Below are positions 13,011-24,480 of a stretch of 64,000 nt of DNA, piece by piece. A program made the translations under genes and the position numbers. The notes beneath the pieces were generated by a model, which ran no database searches, was not told where the DNA came from, and was given only the letters and a program-made list of their open reading frames with translations. Position 1 is the stretch's first letter. Each line of letters starts with the position of its first letter. This DNA is from Lycocorax pyrrhopterus obiensis (taxonomy: Eukaryota; Chordata; Aves; Passeriformes; Paradisaeidae), in contig JACSVZ010000001.1 in NCBI GenBank assembly GCA_014706295.1, forward strand, positions 44,984,383 through 45,048,382. Reading direction: 5' to 3'.

Positions 13011-13607
13011 CATAGAATCATAGAATGTTTTGGATTGGAAGGGACCTTAAAGATCATCTAGTTCCAGCCACCCCTGCCATAGGCAGGGAAACCTTCCACT
13101 ATAGACCAGGTTGCTCAAAGCTCCATCTAACCTGGCCTTGAACACTTCCAGGAATGTGGTCATCCACAACTTCTCTGGGCAATCTGTTCCAGTGTCTCAC
13201 CACCCTCACAGTAAAGAATTTCTTGCTCAAGTCCAATTTAAATCTACCCTTTTTCAGTTAAAAGGCATTGCCGCTTGCCCTGTCATTACACACCCTGGTA
13301 AAATTTTTTACTCTGTATTTCTTATAAACTTTCTTTAAAGTATTAGAAGCCTTCACAAAAGTGTTCCCAGAGCCTTCTCCAGGTTAAACAATCCCAACTA
13401 TCTGAGCCTTTCCTTGTATGAGAGGTGTTCCCATCATCTGACCATATTCATGTCCCTCTGGACCCACTACAAGAGGTACACATCTTTGTTGTAAACCCCC
13501 AAAGCTGGATGTGGTACTCCAAGTGGGGTCTCATGAGAAGTGCTGGTTGCACTTCTTTTTATGCATGATACAATTGTGTTCCTAGGCTGCAAGAGCATAT
13601 TGTCAGA
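13011..13607 (-). mobile_element. CR1 LINE, 3' end and distal ORF2
   Basis: The clearest CR1 in the window. The plus strand opens with the reverse complement of the terminal octamers (CATAGAATCATAGAATG). It continues through GGAAGGGACCTTAAAGATCA, CTGGCCTTGAACACTTCCAG, CACCACCCTCACAGTAAAGA, GGACCCACTACAAGAGGTAC and CAAGTGGGGTCTCATGAGA, ending near GGCTGCAAGAGCATATTGTC. This is the minus-strand 3' UTR and the last 150 or so codons of ORF2. The copy is 5'-truncated as usual for CR1 and carries indels and stops. The open frame at 13111-13338 on the plus strand is antisense to the element and not a gene. Confidence 0.95.
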
Positions 13608-16600
13608 CACTACACCCAAAATGTGAATGCAAGGGTTTTGGATTCTGCAGTGGTAATCAGGTACTTAAAAATGGTTCTATTGGTAGTGAGTGTTGAAATA
13701 TTTAGAAGTATGTCTACACATCTAAGTTGTACTTCAACCCAAGTGATGTACTGGGTGAATAATATGCTCAAAAGGGGGTTGAATGAGGATGAGCATACTG
13801 AATTACTCACCTTAAGCAAAACAAAATACTGAGATTATGAATACCCTGCAGATAAGATTAAGGTTATATCTACAGCAGCAACATATTTTTCATCAAAATC
13901 CCTGTGCTTCAGCAGGAATTGATCAGTAAATCAAAACCATTTTTATGAGGCCTCTGTATCTACAGCGTTGGTTGCTTTCTTGCTTTTCCTTTGGAATAGA
14001 TTTGGTTGATGGCTTAGACAGAACATCAGGCATGCTGTTTGAAGAGATATGGTAGATCAAGCACTTCTGCATTAGGTACTGGAGAGCATTTGATGAAAAC
14101 CTGGAATGAATTTCCAATTAAGTTTTCTCTATAGGAAGGATTGAGCTTTTTTGGGGGAAAAAAAAGTAAAAAAATAACAGTTCACTGTCATCAATCCTCT
14201 TTAAAACTGTGTCCAAAAAATGACAATGATTGGCATGGGGTGATCAGGGAAATTTCTTCAAAAAAACATATTTATGTTCCAAATTACAGTTTAAAGTAGA
14301 TGTGGCCTAAGGCAACTTATCTTTGATTAAAGCTATAAGCAACAAAGGCAAGCGTTTTGGAGAAGTTACTTCCTGAAATTCAGTTCAAAACTGTTATGAA
14401 ATAATGTTGCTATGGGACTTGAATTCATGATTATTTTTTGAGTCTGTCCCTAAGAACTGGCCTTTTTTTCCCCTTTTTTCTTAAATAATTTTTTTTATTA
14501 TTCTATGTAAGCAATTAAAGATTCAAGTAGCAAAGGTTCCAAATCCTAGACATGATTTTTGTATCCACTGATAAACCTGTTCTTGCCTTTCATGTGACAA
14601 GATCAAGGTCAAAAATATGCTACATCTGATAGTGAAAAAAGGGTATGTGTACTAACCACAGCTATGTTAAATTTTCCCTGCCCAGAAACGACGAATTAAA
14701 TCAATTAGTGTTAGAAATTTTTCTGCATGATAGTAATATACGATTGCAGGAATATTTTTACTTGCAAACAAAATATTGCAATAGTTGACAAAAAGAAGAT
14801 ATTGAATCAAAAGTTAGAGAAATTATGTTTGTATGGTCAGCGACTTACAAGGATGTAGGGCTTCACACATTGATATAATTGTTTAATAGTTGTGTAATGG
14901 AAGATTTGTGGTTTTGTTTCATCAGCTTTCTTATTGTCTAACCTTAATTAATACCTTTAACAGTTTGAAAACTCTGAGAAATAATTATCCTTGCAAAAGA
15001 ATTTTGTCAAGAATGCTGCAGAATATTTATCTTATATTTCTAAAATCTTGCTTAGCAACCAAGGTTGTGTGTCTGCAATATTTAAATGTTCTTTCTTTTT
15101 TTGTAAATGGAGAAAAATGTTAATATTTTGTCTTACTCCGGAGTAAAGGTTTCTCTCAATAAATAATGATTTGATGCCATACATATGCCAAGTACTGGTT
15201 AATCTGAATTCACTTTCAGTTTCTAATTAGACATCTGTTAAAATCTGTAACAGGAAATCTAATAGCGTTATGCTGTAATTTGTCAAAGAGATTAATGATT
15301 CACAGTGTTAAAGTGTCTGTAAATGGAGTACTTATGTGAGTCATTATATAAGTTAAAATTAAACTCTTTTGCTTTTATGGAAAATGTTTCCAACTTGTGT
15401 TATTACCAGCAATTACAACATCAAAACATCCCAAAAAAGAAAAAAGATCAAATGACAAAGCTATTTTTTTTGCCATCATTCCATAATTGGAATACTTAAT
15501 GCTTAAAGTAACTGCCAAGACTAACGAAAACCATATTTTTTCTCTTTTTCTCTTTAGCATTTTGACATTCCAAGATTTTAATGAAAATATTCATAGAACT
15601 CTTAGCTGTACATTTTCCAAATCGATGGGAAAATTTGTGAAATAACATGAATTATTTGGGTACTATAGAATGAGTTGCACAAAAAATTCTCGTATATTGA
15701 GCTTATTATTCCAATAATTGTAAGTGCAGGATGCATATTATGTCCCACAGCCATTTGCAGTCCTTCAGAAGACAGCAGAAACTTGGCATGTCAGTTAAGT
15801 ATCACAGCTGAGTTAAGCAAGTTTTTTTTACTGCCTTCAAATTTAGAGTATTTTTCATTGATTGGTAAATTTGTGTCTTATTTTGCTTTGGGTTTTATAT
15901 TTTAAGAAATATTCTGGAATATAAGGACAGAACATTTCCTTTACCAAAATAAATAAGCAAGTAAGTAAATATATGAATCTTATGTGTCAAAGAAGTTACC
16001 ACAGGCTTTTAGAGCCCAGCGACTTAACAATAGGTTATTGGGTGAAAAAAATGTTGACAATCTGTTTCCTCGCTTTGTAGGGGAAGTCATTCGTCTTGTG
16101 AAATTCCCTTCACATGTCTTAGAAGGCACATGGTATTCAAGGTTTTCTCCTGCTGCTCTCGAAAGAAATGTCTTTTTCCAACACTGTCTAGCCTGTGTGT
16201 GGCAATACCTTGTCTTACTTGCCACATAGATGGACGGTGCAAAGTAATACAACTCTGCCTATAGCCCCTCTGTACCTTTTTAAAGGGTACCTTTAGAATT
16301 TGCAGAATTGTGTCTTCTTTAATTACAACAGCAGCTCCCTATTAGCAAAAGCACAGAACAAGTCACAATTGTTTCCAATTGTGAAAGGACATGGTGAATC
16401 AGAGAGAACACAATGTACAAGGTCAAAATTCCACCTGGTTTGTTGGAGCAAGCTTGGTGGTATTCAACATGAGATCAACAAGTTCCATTTCATATGGATG
16501 GTGCTTCAGAAGATGTCATATTTAGAGTAGTTTATAAAAATTATGACCTTGTAAAGGTTCATATATGCTTTCTGACATACTTGACTTAAAATAAACTAGA

Positions 16601-18959
16601 AAACATGACATTTAGAAGCAAGAGAATTTTTTTAACGGAGACAAAGAAAAGTTACCAATAAAACATTAAATGAAAAAAACCCAAACTACTTGTACTTTAA
16701 TAATATCAGGGAACAATTTAAATCCCATATCTGCCTTGAAAATCATCAAGAAATCTGAAAGCAGTATACAAAAATTGCAATACTACCACAGATAAATATA
16801 ATTACGTGCAATATACAGAAAAAATTGATATATAATGTGTTAAAAGTTAATCCACAGAATAGTAATATATTTGATCACTTAAATATATGGAATTTCATTT
16901 TGGAAACAAACATAGAAAAATATTATCTTTGGTAGGATATTTCAAACATTAATATATTGTCAAAAAAAAGTCCCAGCTAAAGATCTTATTTTTAAATCTT
17001 TAAACTCAGAATCCAATACTACTGTGAACACCTCTCTTCTCTCACTAAGTTACATGATTAGCATGAAATGGATGTTGAGACATTTTCTACACCATTACAA
17101 ATTACTGGAGCTGTAGGCACTGAGATGTGAATTCCTCTCTTCACGTCAAATGCCTGAGTTAAATCCTGGTTTTTCCTACTCATTCAGCATAATCATGTAA
17201 TTTAAAATATTTTAAGCATTAAAACAAAAGAAGACAAAAACAAACAAACAAAACCCATTCCTTACAAATCAAAGCTAAACTGAAGTGGATAGTTGAAATT
17301 GTCATGAGGAAATGAAGGACATTTCTGACTTTTCATCATCATGAATAGAGTTCTGGCATACTTGGTTATCCACAATTCTTTCTGATATAACCGAACTCTG
17401 ATAGAAACATTAATATATTGCTTTTCTTTTTGTACAGTACTTGCTTCTCACATACTGTATTACAAGTGGTTAGGTACTCATAGACTTAAGCTTGTGTAAC
17501 AGCTCAGAAGTACTTAAGTCACACCGATCTTCAAATGAAAGACTTAACTGCATGGATGGATTTCATGTTAACCACGGACAAGTCATCCAACTGAAGAGTT
17601 ACACTTGAAAAGGGAATGTAAAACCTAATTGGATGTACTAGACTACCCAAAACTGTTACTCCCTAGACAAATTCAGAATGCATTGCCAAGAGTCTCTGAA
17701 ATGCAACTAAACAAAGCTGAGAGCAAATGGCAAAACTAGACTGTCTGCCTGATGTGTGAGTGCAGGGGAAAGTAGTCCCCTTTGAAAACATCATCTGGAA
17801 AATTTTGACAAAACTACAGGAAAGTGAAAAATGCCTAAGATTTATCCATCATGTTCTCACAGGCATATTTCTACGTAGAAATTGAGCAACTCAGAGTTTT
17901 AGATGCTACAGGTAGGCCATGCTGTAGCACTAGTAATTTGCTATTATTTTGTTCTTTTACAAAGACCTGTGCCTGTTACACCTGTGTCTGCACTGTCAAA
18001 TTTTAATCTGAGGGTCTGATAGTCACCATCTACTGCTGTATTTTCTGATAATTTCCTTATTAGGTCAAGCACACTGGCTTTCCATCAGAGATAGATTTTG
18101 TCCAAATGTCTTCAGTACTGTTAAAAATGTGTGGTTCTTTTTTTGAGCAAAGACACTTGTAGACCTGCATGTGGTTCTTGAATCTAGTTTCAGTTCTCTA
18201 TAACATTAATCAAATTATGTCTCTTTCCATCTGCAACTTAGAAAAATTCCTACATTCTTTTTCCATGTGAAGAATATAAAAAGTTTGAGTAAGGGGTGGT
18301 CTTCTGATATACTGAATATACTGAGATAAAAATTAATAACAACTACTTTCAAAGTTGTCATAATAAATTACTTTTCACATGTTAGATAGACCTGGAATTG
18401 ATGATTAAAGGAGACAGCATAATTTATTGTTAAAAGCAGTTATAATTCACACTGTAAACTATACCAAGACCAAGGGAGCAGATTCCTTGATCAGACTGAA
18501 GAACATGTACTCCTTATATCCAAGTCTTGTATCCTGTGAAGCAGTCTGGTGATTTGTCATTTGGTATTACAAGTCTGGCTCTCACAGGCCTCTTTAGCTC
18601 CCAGTAGCCACTGTGCTAACAATTTTTCATTCTGGAAAAATAAATTTCAGAAAAACAAAGATATCTCAGGCCTGTAGTCAAGAAAAGGAATCCTGAGCTG
18701 AGATGTGAACCTTTAGCATGATGTCATTAAAAACGACGGTGGGATAGGGCTCTTAAACAAAACGGGGCCTTGATGGAATTTCACTTTGCGTGTGCAAATA
18801 TTATTTGGCATTATTTTCAGTATAACCAAGAGTAACCAAATCACAGATATAGCATAGGTATAAGCCATTGGAATACCCCAACTGAAGTGTTGAAGTAACA
18901 AACTTCTCTTTTAACACAATAAATATATAGGAAACATGATAAAACACAGAAAATGAAAT
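13608..18959. other. no identifiable feature (AT-rich unique DNA)
   Basis: No transposable element recognised. Two sub-regions stand out slightly and are discussed as findings: a TAATTA-rich stretch near 14880-15330, and a 250-bp stretch near 15980-16252 that is open on both strands. Neither gives evidence of a gene. Confidence 0.5.
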
Positions 18960-19855
18960 AACAGTTCCATTAAGACAGCTGCAGAGCAAGCAGGAAAGGC
19001 ATTGCTCATTGCATCCGAGGCTTCCCTTGACCTTCACATTCCCCACCAGCCCCTTCTTGTTGTTGAGAACAAGGTCCAGCATAGAATCTCTCCTTGCTGG
19101 TGCCTCTATCACTTGGAGTAGGAGGTTATCATCAACACACTCCAAGAACCCTCAGGATTGCTTATGACCCACTGTGTTGTCCCTCCAACAGATACCAGGA
19201 TGATTGAATTACCCCATGAGGACCAGAGATCAAGAACGTGAGGCTGCACCTATCTGTCTACAGGGGGACTCGTATATCTGGTCTTTCTGGATAGGCCATC
19301 TGTAGCAGATCCCCACTATAATGTCACCTGTGCCTTCCCTCCCTTTATTTCTGACCCATAAACTCTCTGTCAGCTCTTCATCCACTTACAGGTGGAGCTC
19401 CATGTTCTTCAGCTGCTCACTGACATGGAGGGCAACACCACCTCCTCAACTCCCCTGCCTGTCCTTCCTAAAGAACCTGTATCCTTCCATTCGAACGTTC
19501 CAGTCATAGAAGACATCCCACCACACCTCCATGATACAATAAGATTCTAGCCTCACAGGCATGTGCATGTCTGCGCTCCCCTTGTTTAGTCCCCCAGCTC
19601 CTTTGATGAAGCTGACCTCCATGAATCCTCAGCAGAGCAAGTTTCTCAAAGCAAGTCTTATCATCTAAGTAGCTGAACCCCTGACCGTGGCACCAATCTT
19701 GTAGCCGTTTGTCGATTCTCCAAATTCGACTGGCTCTTTCAAACCACTTCTCTTTGACTGGGACGCTTGTTAAAAAAACTACCTGTGTTCTGGAGTCCCT
19801 TACCACCTCTTTCAGGGCTCTGTAATCCTTTTCTAATTTAATTTTTTGCTCCTTA
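18960..19855 (-). mobile_element. CR1 LINE internal fragment: ORF1 esterase tail joined to ORF2 endonuclease
   Basis: Read on the minus strand from about 19855. The first part encodes peptide such as EKDYRALKEVVRDS, TQVVFLTSVPV, RIWRIDKRLQDWCHGQGF and YLDDKTCFE. This matches the SGNH-type esterase domain known in CR1 ORF1. It is followed almost at once by SWGTKQGERR, which corresponds to the start of the ORF2 endonuclease (consensus-like SMGNKQEE). After that come endonuclease pieces including FLECVDDN-like MECVDDNLLLQVIEAPARR, LDLVLNNKKGLVGNVKVKG and SLGCN. The esterase C-terminus and the ORF1-ORF2 spacer seem to be missing between 19600 and 19625. Stops and frameshifts disable it. RT and 3' UTR are absent on the 3' side (below 18960), so this is a doubly truncated fragment. 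Edges are approximate. Confidence 0.87.
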
Positions 19856-20879
19856 GGGTTTTATACATTTCCGTGACAGTGATTTTTATCTTGAATACTG
19901 GAGCAGCTATGACTATCAGAACAGCTATACTTCTGTCTTTGTTTTTAATTATCCTGAAAGGCTTTAGTTCACTTACGCTCACGCATATTAATAATTCATT
20001 TTCATATTAAAATTAGCCATAGTCACACAGCTGTGCTGCATCTGATGACTCCATGAATCACAGGTGGATAAAACTCCTTGGATGAGAGTAAAATGATGGA
20101 GCTCAATGTAACTGCCAAAATATCGGCCTCTAGTGTCATTTGAAGATGAGTAATTTTAGAGGCATGCTGGCCCCTATCTACAGTAGAGATGTCTCATAAA
20201 TCATGTGTTGCATCTGACAGTGACATGGGGAGGTTTGGGATAACTTAGAGTATTTTAGGTGGCCCTAGGCACATGTGCTTAAGCAATTGATTTGTGTCCA
20301 TGGTATCAGATGCTTTGGCCAGTCCACTGTTAGCACTGTTAGAAGATCATAATGAGTCTGTAGTGGAAGATACTTGTGACATATAAATAATAAATTTTGA
20401 TTTATAGAAGGTTTTTTAAATATGTACTTAGTGTTGAAGCCATTTACTTCAGGGTCCTAGATTGCATGCTTTCCACGGAAAAGACATTCCAGGCCAGGAA
20501 AACCTAAGTCCTAAAACTCTTTGGTTCCATGTGTTCCTCTAGGAATTTTGGCATATGATGGGCCATATCTGAAATTCTCTATTTGAAGCTAAGTGAGCTT
20601 ACTGTGTGAGAGTATCTGTGGCTGTCCTGTGCCAATTTTGGACTCCTACTAGGTCATAATGGATGTGGAAGATTGTAATGTCTTCTCCTAAAGTAATCCC
20701 TTATTTCTGGGAGGACATTTATTTGATTGGGTCTGAATGTAACATTTTCCATGAGTTTATGGTTTCATTGCTTGAAAGACACAGTCATTTATACTGTAAT
20801 ACTTTGCAAAATTATTGAGACAGAAGTAACTGAGAAGAAGTAACTGTGAAGAAGCAACTAAGTTTATGGCTATAAACTA
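19856..20879. other. no identifiable feature
   Basis: About 1 kb between two CR1 pieces. No repeat or gene signal recognised. Confidence 0.5.
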
Positions 20880-21082
20880 AGACACTGGAAATGCCACCTC
20901 AACATAAAGAAGAACTTTACATTGAGAGTAGCACAGCACTAAAACAGGCTGCTAAGGGGGGTCCTGAAGCCTCCCTCTCTGGAAATATTCAAAACCCATC
21001 TGGACGCCTTCCTGTGTAACCTGCTCTAGGGTTGAACTAGATGGTCTCCAGAGGTGTCTCCCAACTATTCTGTGATTCTGTA
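20880..21082 (+). mobile_element. CR1 LINE 3' terminal fragment
   Basis: A short sense-strand CR1 tail: ACTGGAAATGCCACCTCAAC, AAACAGGCTGCTAAGG, CTCTCTGGAAATATTCAAAA, CCATCTGGACGCCTTCCTGT and CTAGATGGTCTCCAGAGG, closing with ACTATTCTGTGATTCTGTA. This covers the last 55 or so codons of ORF2 plus the 3' UTR and two terminal octamers. The tail wording differs from the copies at 4760 and 46702, so it belongs to another subfamily. Confidence 0.92.
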
Positions 21083-21854
21083 AATGATGTATTATGACCT
21101 AAATTTCGGTTTGATCTCTGCCATGGAAGTAGGGTGGCATTGTAAGCAAGGTGGGAGATACTACTTCTGTCAGAATCTTCAAGGCATCAGCATCTAGAAC
21201 CTCCAGAGTAAGAGTGTCTGTATGTATCCTGAACTATCCTATGTGTCTCTTGACATATACACTTAAGTGGGTGAGTATCAAATTTTTTTTTATTCTAAAT
21301 AGACCCTAAACTTTTGCAAGTTTAAAGTTGAATGTTTATTTCAGCCAGCTTGTTGAACAGGCTGAACTCCAAATCTAGGTGGTGGCATGGGTTGCCCTGT
21401 TGTATCAATTTTGCTGTTAACAGGAACAGTTTATTCGATGAGGCTAACTTGCTATTCTATCCAAATTAATTTCCACCAAGACAGGATTATTCAGCTCCTA
21501 TACATCAAGTCCTAGCCTGCCAGTATCATGATTAACACTTCCAGAGAGGGAGATAAGTGCATAACATTGTTAGCAGTCATTTATTTCAAGGCAAGCAGCA
21601 ACACAGCATGACACAAAATATGTGAGTCCTCATGGTCAGAGAGTGACAAGAACCATGATGTTCATAAATCTCTTTTTTACACTTTTCCCTCAGGTAATTG
21701 AAGCAGGATAGCTAAGTAAGCCCTTTCCAAATTCTGCTAACAGAAATGAATCCCTTCCATACACATGCACGATAAAACAAGCACGTTCAATCTCTTCTCC
21801 ACATACATATAAATTAGATATTTGGCTTAGTTTCTGCAGTTCCATTAACCTTTG
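21083..21854. other. no identifiable feature
   Basis: AT-rich spacer between a CR1 tail and the CR1/LTR nest. No repeat signature recognised. Confidence 0.5.
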
Positions 21855-21888
21855 TGGGTGTATTTTTCTTCACCAATTAATTCAAGAA
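21855..21888 (+). mobile_element. CR1 endonuclease fragment, left of an inserted LTR
   Basis: In the frame that continues on the far side of the LTR, this piece reads GCIFLHQLIQE. That aligns loosely with the CR1 endonuclease block GVCYRPPDQEE. Read alone it would not be convincing. It becomes so because removing the LTR and one AAGAA repeat joins it in frame to EKVDVAFF, the next CR1 residues at 22459 onward. Confidence 0.65.
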
Positions 21889-22453
21889 TGTAGTGGTTTG
21901 GCCCTGACTGGCAGCTAAGCAGTACACAGCCTTTCACTAACTTCCTTTGCTTTCCCAACAGCATGGGGAGGAATGATAGGAAGAGCAAAAGACCTCAAAA
22001 GTTGTGGACAAGACAAAAATTGCTTAACAAATGAAGGAAAGAGGAAAAGGAAGGAAAGGAGAAATGCAAACAAAAGAAGTGGTGCAAAAGCAATTACTTA
22101 TCCCTCCCACAGAACTCCAATGCCCAGTCAGTCCCTAAGCAATGGCGACCTATCCAAAATACTCCTCCCTTTGGATTTTTATAGTTGAAGATGGCTCTAC
22201 ATGCATGGAGTAGTCTTTTGGTCATTTGGGTCAGTTGTCCTGGTTATGTCCCCTCTTCTTTTACACCCTCAGCTGTCTTGCTGGGAGGGTAGCTTGGGAA
22301 GCAGAGAAAGGCTTGATGCTGTGTAAGTGCTGCTCAGCAACAGCTAAACCACAGTGTGTCATCAACACCATTCAGATCACATATAGCCAAAGCATTGCAC
22401 CTTAACAGGCTGCTATGAAGAAAATTAACTCCATCCCAGCGAGACCCAGCACA
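21889..22453 (-). mobile_element. solo ERV LTR, family B, 565 bp, with 5-bp target duplication
   Basis: On the plus strand it begins TGTAGTGGTTTGGCC and ends GACCCAGCACA, giving TG...CA ends. It is flanked by AAGAA on both sides (21884-21888 and 22454-22458). Blocks such as GTCATTTGGGTCAGTTGTCC, CTGCTCAGCAACAGC and TAACTCCATCCCAGC identify a common neoavian LTR. Its sense strand is minus: there a TATA-like ACTATAAAAATCC lies near 22175-22187. No internal retroviral sequence is present, so it is a recombination product of a former provirus. It sits inside a CR1 endonuclease reading frame, so it is younger than that CR1. Family identity is by recall; borders and target duplication are read directly. 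Confidence 0.88.
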
Positions 22454-22904
22454 AAGAAGAAAAGGTAGATGTGGCTTTCTTTGTACAACTGACAGAAGCA
22501 TCATGTTCAAAGGTCCTACTTCTCATGGGTGACTTGAAGAAATACTGGGGGTGGGACTAAATCAATGTGTATAAATGCCTGATGGTTTGCAGTAAAGAAG
22601 ACAAATTCAAACTCTCCTCAGAGGTATTCTGTGACAGGACAAGGGGCAATAGTCATAAATATATCTACATGAAATTCAGATTAAATGTACAAGAAAAAGA
22701 AATTGTAATGTCAAACCTAGGAACAGATTAGTCTGAGATTGGGTGAAATTTCCATCCTTGGAGCCAGTCAAAACCTTCCTGCACACGGTAGATGTCCAGC
22801 AACATGAACAACCTGCCCTAGCAAAGCCTTTTCTGACCTGATCAGTTTGACTAAATGATCTCCAGAAAGGATATCCCTTTCAATATCAATAATTTTATGA
22901 CACT
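22454..22904 (+). mobile_element. CR1 LINE, endonuclease segment joined to ORF2 end and 3' UTR
   Basis: Positions 22459-22550 read EEKVDVAFFVQLTEAS, KVLLLMGDLKKYWG, matching the CR1 endonuclease block around the catalytic GDFN motif (here decayed to GDLK). Directly after, from about 22555, the sequence becomes CTAAATCAATGTGTATAAATGCC, GTGACAGGACAAGGGGCAAT, CCATCCTTGGAGCCAGTC and AATGATCTCCAGAAAGG. These are the ORF2 C-terminus and 3' UTR, with a worn octamer end near 22904. The rest of EN and all of RT are absent between the two blocks. This is either one copy with a large internal deletion or two CR1 insertions that happen to abut in the same orientation. No intact frame remains. Confidence 0.85.
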
Positions 22905-23994
22905 AGTTAGTCACCAGAGAGTCAATATGTACAGTGGAAGGTTGTTTTACCCCTAAGAACCAATTTGCCTTGAAATAGATTACAATTTTCTTGTATCTGT
23001 TGTCTTCCTGCACCTTCTTGAGACTTCCGTTTCTTCAGACTTGAGCCCTTCAGTCTTCATACATCTATCCTTAGAAGATGGCCCATACTTGTCCCCAAGA
23101 CAAGGAAAATTGTGCAAAGGGTTCCATAAATATCTATAGAGAAAACGACCAATACTACTTAAAATATAGATACAACTATTTATTAATGCAAAAGCACACA
23201 AAAAAATACAGGCCAATACTTCTTCCCTCTCCAAAAGACTTTGTCTGAATTATAAAAACAGAGACAAAGTGAGGGGGATTTATCCATAGATTCTTACAGC
23301 TAAATTTAAGCAAGTTTAGGATATCTGCCAACATAAGGGTCCACATATACACTCGAGTTGAGTCAAGTGCCCAAACTCCTAGAAAATAGCACAGCTCAGA
23401 TAAGTATGTGAATGTATGCTGATATGCATCAGAAAAACACATTTAATTGTGAGCCTTCATATGTGCCCGTTAGGGATTTTTCAAAGTCAAATAAACATTT
23501 CTTTTGCCACTGGGTTCTGACTGTGATCCAAGCACCCTATTTTTTCAGTCCTAGTCATGTCTCTGGGCCTTTCAATCATTATCACATTTTTATAGATGTT
23601 AACAGCAGGTCAACAAACTAACCAGCTAGCTGAATAACAAGTAGGATTCTCTGCAGCCTGCAGGAATAGTGTTTTTACAGAATGCATACAGAAATATTCA
23701 CAGATAAAATGTGTGAGGTGTGTTCATGGGGTGTTGTATGAAACAAGGGAAGTGTCCTGTGATGCTTTATACTGCTGGAATATGGGGAGAGTAGTTAAAC
23801 CAGCTCTTTCACTGTCCATATATTTTGTAGAGAGCAAACAATTTTCATAACTGCGTTCTGATTTTCTCCTGAAGGAAGCTTTCTGGTTTACTAAAAATAA
23901 ATGTACAGGAAGAAACTAGCGTAAGCCTAGTGCAAAGGACCTAGGAACCAGAGCTCTAGGGTGAAACACAGATCAGCAATATAAACATGCCTAA
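22905..23994. other. no identifiable feature
   Basis: AT-rich DNA with short open frames on both strands and no family resemblance. Confidence 0.5.
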
Positions 23995-24247
23995 AGTCAT
24001 GGCACATCAGCGAGGCATGTCGGGGGGGGGGGTGTGGTGTGTCAGGGAGGGTGTGGCACAGCAGTGAGGGCGTGGCGGGGGAGTTTGCAGGGCAATTCAC
24101 CCAGGTAGGGTGAGCCAGAAGGGTTCCTCTCTGATCATTCAAGAGGACCCAATAGAGGCAGACAGAGTCAGTATCTGGTGTAGAAGAGCACAAACAGGTC
24201 CTTTCAGTCCCAGTTTCGTTAGCACACAGTATAAGCCTCCTCAGTCA
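23995..24247. other. GC-rich segment with G10 run
   Basis: A G-rich stretch (G run near 24020, then GTGTGGCAC and GGGCGTGGCGGGG repeats of related words to 24080) leads into ordinary sequence up to the CR1-like block. It could be the 5' UTR of the CR1 element that follows, which is GC-rich in this family, but I cannot align it. Confidence 0.4.
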
Positions 24248-24480
24248 TGGTGCTGATGCGCTGTGGAGCTCGTTCCCCTGCAGCTGCTGCAGTCACTGCC
24301 CAGCCGTGTCAGAGGCCTCCACTGACCTGCTGATGGCAGATGGAGCTCTCCAGGTCGCAGGCTGCCAGGCGTGCCCGATGCCTCCCTGTGAGACTGGGGC
24401 AGAAACACTGCTCTTTCGCAGAAGGTGTGCTGTGGTAGAGGAGCTGTGTCACCAGGTGAGGAAGTTCCTTTTCTGGTAAA
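24248..24480 (+). mobile_element. probable 5' end of CR1 ORF1 (decayed)
   Basis: Starting at the ATG at 24248, the plus strand reads MVLMRCGARSPAAAAVTAQP. After a frameshift it continues as LMADGALQVAGCQACPMPPC, then after another shift as RRCAVVEELCHQVRKFL. This order fits the N-terminal part of avian CR1 ORF1 as I remember it: a basic, alanine-rich start, a cysteine-containing zinc-binding stretch (CxxC near 24360) and then a coiled coil. Frameshifts show that it is dead. It is an unusual piece, because most CR1 copies are 5'-truncated and lose this end. The assignment rests on recall of the protein pattern, with no nucleotide alignment. Confidence 0.5.
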
